43,208 nucleotides of DNA, taken from positions 1-43,208 of the IMG/VR virus record IMGVR_UViG_3300025162_000083, one strand, 5' to 3'. This document shows, piece after piece, positions 42,500-43,208 of this stretch. The notes beneath the pieces were generated by a model, which saw only the letters and a program-made list of their open reading frames with translations, was not told the DNA's origin and did not search any database. Both the position numbers and the translations under genes were made by a program. The DNA comes from a virus. Every line of letters starts with the position of its first letter. Within the stretch, counting starts at the first letter, position 1.

Positions 42500-43208
42500 C
42501 TAAATCCCCAGCGCCGAGAAGGCCGCCGTGTCGTACACCACCTCGACGTAGGCGCAGACCGGGGTCTTCGTCAGGCCGTTGTTGACCGCATCATCCTCGA
42601 ACCGCACCCACAGGTACTCCCAGCCCTTCTTGTCGATCCCCTGGATCGGCCCGATGACGATGCCCGTCTTATTCGGGCTGGCCGCGAACTTGTAGGTCAG
42701 TTCCCACTCGTTGTCGCCCGTTCGCTGGCCGGAGGCGCCCAGGAACAGCACCTCGCCGGGGGCAAAGCCCTTGAAGCCGTCAGAGTTGACCTTCCCCGTC
42801 AGGCTATAGATCGCGGCCTGGTTCAACTGCGCGTTCTTGCGCTTGTGCGTCTCGGACCAGGAATACACGGGCACGGTGATATCGATGCCCTCGACGGTGA
42901 TCGTGCCGCCCGACGAACTGACGCCGATGGCGCCCTTGTTGTCGATCACGCCGGGGCCGGCGGGGTCGGCGACCTTCAGACGGGTGGACTTGCTGTACTT
43001 GACGTGCTGCGTGCCCCCCGTCGTATCGAACGAGACGACCGAGCCGTCCACCTCGGGCGTGCTCTGCTTGGAGTACGTCACCCGCACGTCCCAGATACAC
43101 GCCGGGGGGTTCGTGGTGTCGATGAACACCGGCTCGATGGTGACGGTCTCGCGCTCGCAGCCCTCGTAGGTCCGGGCCGTGCTGTTGTATGCCAGCACCG
43201 TGGCGGAG
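42500..43208 (-). CDS. Distal tail protein, C-terminal part (begins at 246 across the join)
   Basis: The main part of a 275-residue protein; its first 43 residues come from 1-246 after circular closure, and bases 43082-43208 duplicate 1-127. The region is beta-rich, with [20 protein letters not shown], then [20 protein letters not shown], and a C-terminal [17 protein letters not shown]. It lies between the tape measure gene and the tail fibre, where a distal tail protein or fibre adaptor is expected. No named family is recognised. Confidence 0.75.
   Translation of the reverse strand, partial: SATVLAYNSTARTYEGCERETVTIEPVFIDTTNPPACIWDVRVTYSKQSTPEVDGSVVSFDTTGGTQHVKYSKSTRLKVADPAGPGVIDNKGAIGVSSSGGTITVEGIDITVPVYSWSETHKRKNAQLNQAAIYSLTGKVNSDGFKGFAPGEVLFLGASGQRTGDNEWELTYKFAASPNKTGIVIGPIQGIDKKGWEYLWVRFEDDAVNNGLTKTPVCAYVEVVYDTAAFSALGI
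43082..43208. repeat. Terminal direct repeat, right copy
   Basis: Identical over 127 bases to positions 1-127. Removing one copy gives a closed circle of 43,081 bp with an intact tail gene across the join. Confidence 0.95.

Noticed and set aside
40476-42503. Long plus-strand open frame over the tail fibre
   Set aside because: Antisense shadow of the collagen-like tail fibre; its composition mirrors the Gly-Pro-Gln repeats of the real gene.

Overview
The window is one complete circular genome of a temperate tailed phage (or an excised prophage). Bases 1-127 are repeated exactly at 43082-43208, so the unit is about 43,081 bp. One tail gene runs through the join: it starts at 246, reads down to 1 and continues from 43081 to 42500. 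The DNA is GC-rich and almost every gene is on the minus strand. The virion genes have no contractile sheath or baseplate, which points to a siphovirus. A Planctomycetota host is inferred from a PEP-CTERM protein with HAF repeats and the general style of the genes. It is not proven by the sequence.

Layout in the direction of transcription (minus strand, descending coordinates). 19707-13684 holds a phage sigma factor, a small terminase-like protein, a DUF488 protein, a fused adenine-methyltransferase/Mom-like protein, a ParB-like protein, the large terminase and an NrdR-like zinc ribbon. 13432-12320 is a self-contained PEP-CTERM cargo gene with its own promoter and terminator. 12021-1 holds portal, protease/capsid fusion, decoration protein, head-tail joining, tail tube, a tail assembly chaperone pair with a probable -1 frameshift, and tape measure. 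43081-40204 holds the distal tail proteins and a collagen-like tail fibre with a collar domain.

39946-27681 is the most striking part. It is a roughly 10-12 kb defence-type operon: a DUF499/BrxC-like ATPase that contains a bacterial Ig-like domain, a short PglZ phosphatase-fold protein, a DUF1156 adenine methylase, a small unknown protein, a SNF2-type helicase, a 426-residue unknown protein and a zinc/winged-helix regulator. It resembles BREX (closest to type III in content) and shares parts with DISARM, but it lacks recognisable BrxA, BrxF, BrxB and BrxL. It takes about a quarter of the genome and could exclude competing phages.

27522-21944 is the lysogeny and replication block: two small DNA-binding proteins, a TOPRIM primase, a DUF927 helicase-like protein, an XRE repressor-like protein and a tyrosine integrase. 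A 46-bp tRNA-Arg(TCT) 3'-end sequence, the likely attP core, lies inside the integrase gene, so integration should replace the last 80 or so integrase residues. The only plus-strand genes are a PIN-like nuclease (20396-21616) beside the att site and a small zinc-ribbon gene (2331-2588) inside the tail operon.

No endolysin or spanin was recognised. A 39-residue single-membrane-segment peptide (7087-7206) is the only small hydrophobic candidate.
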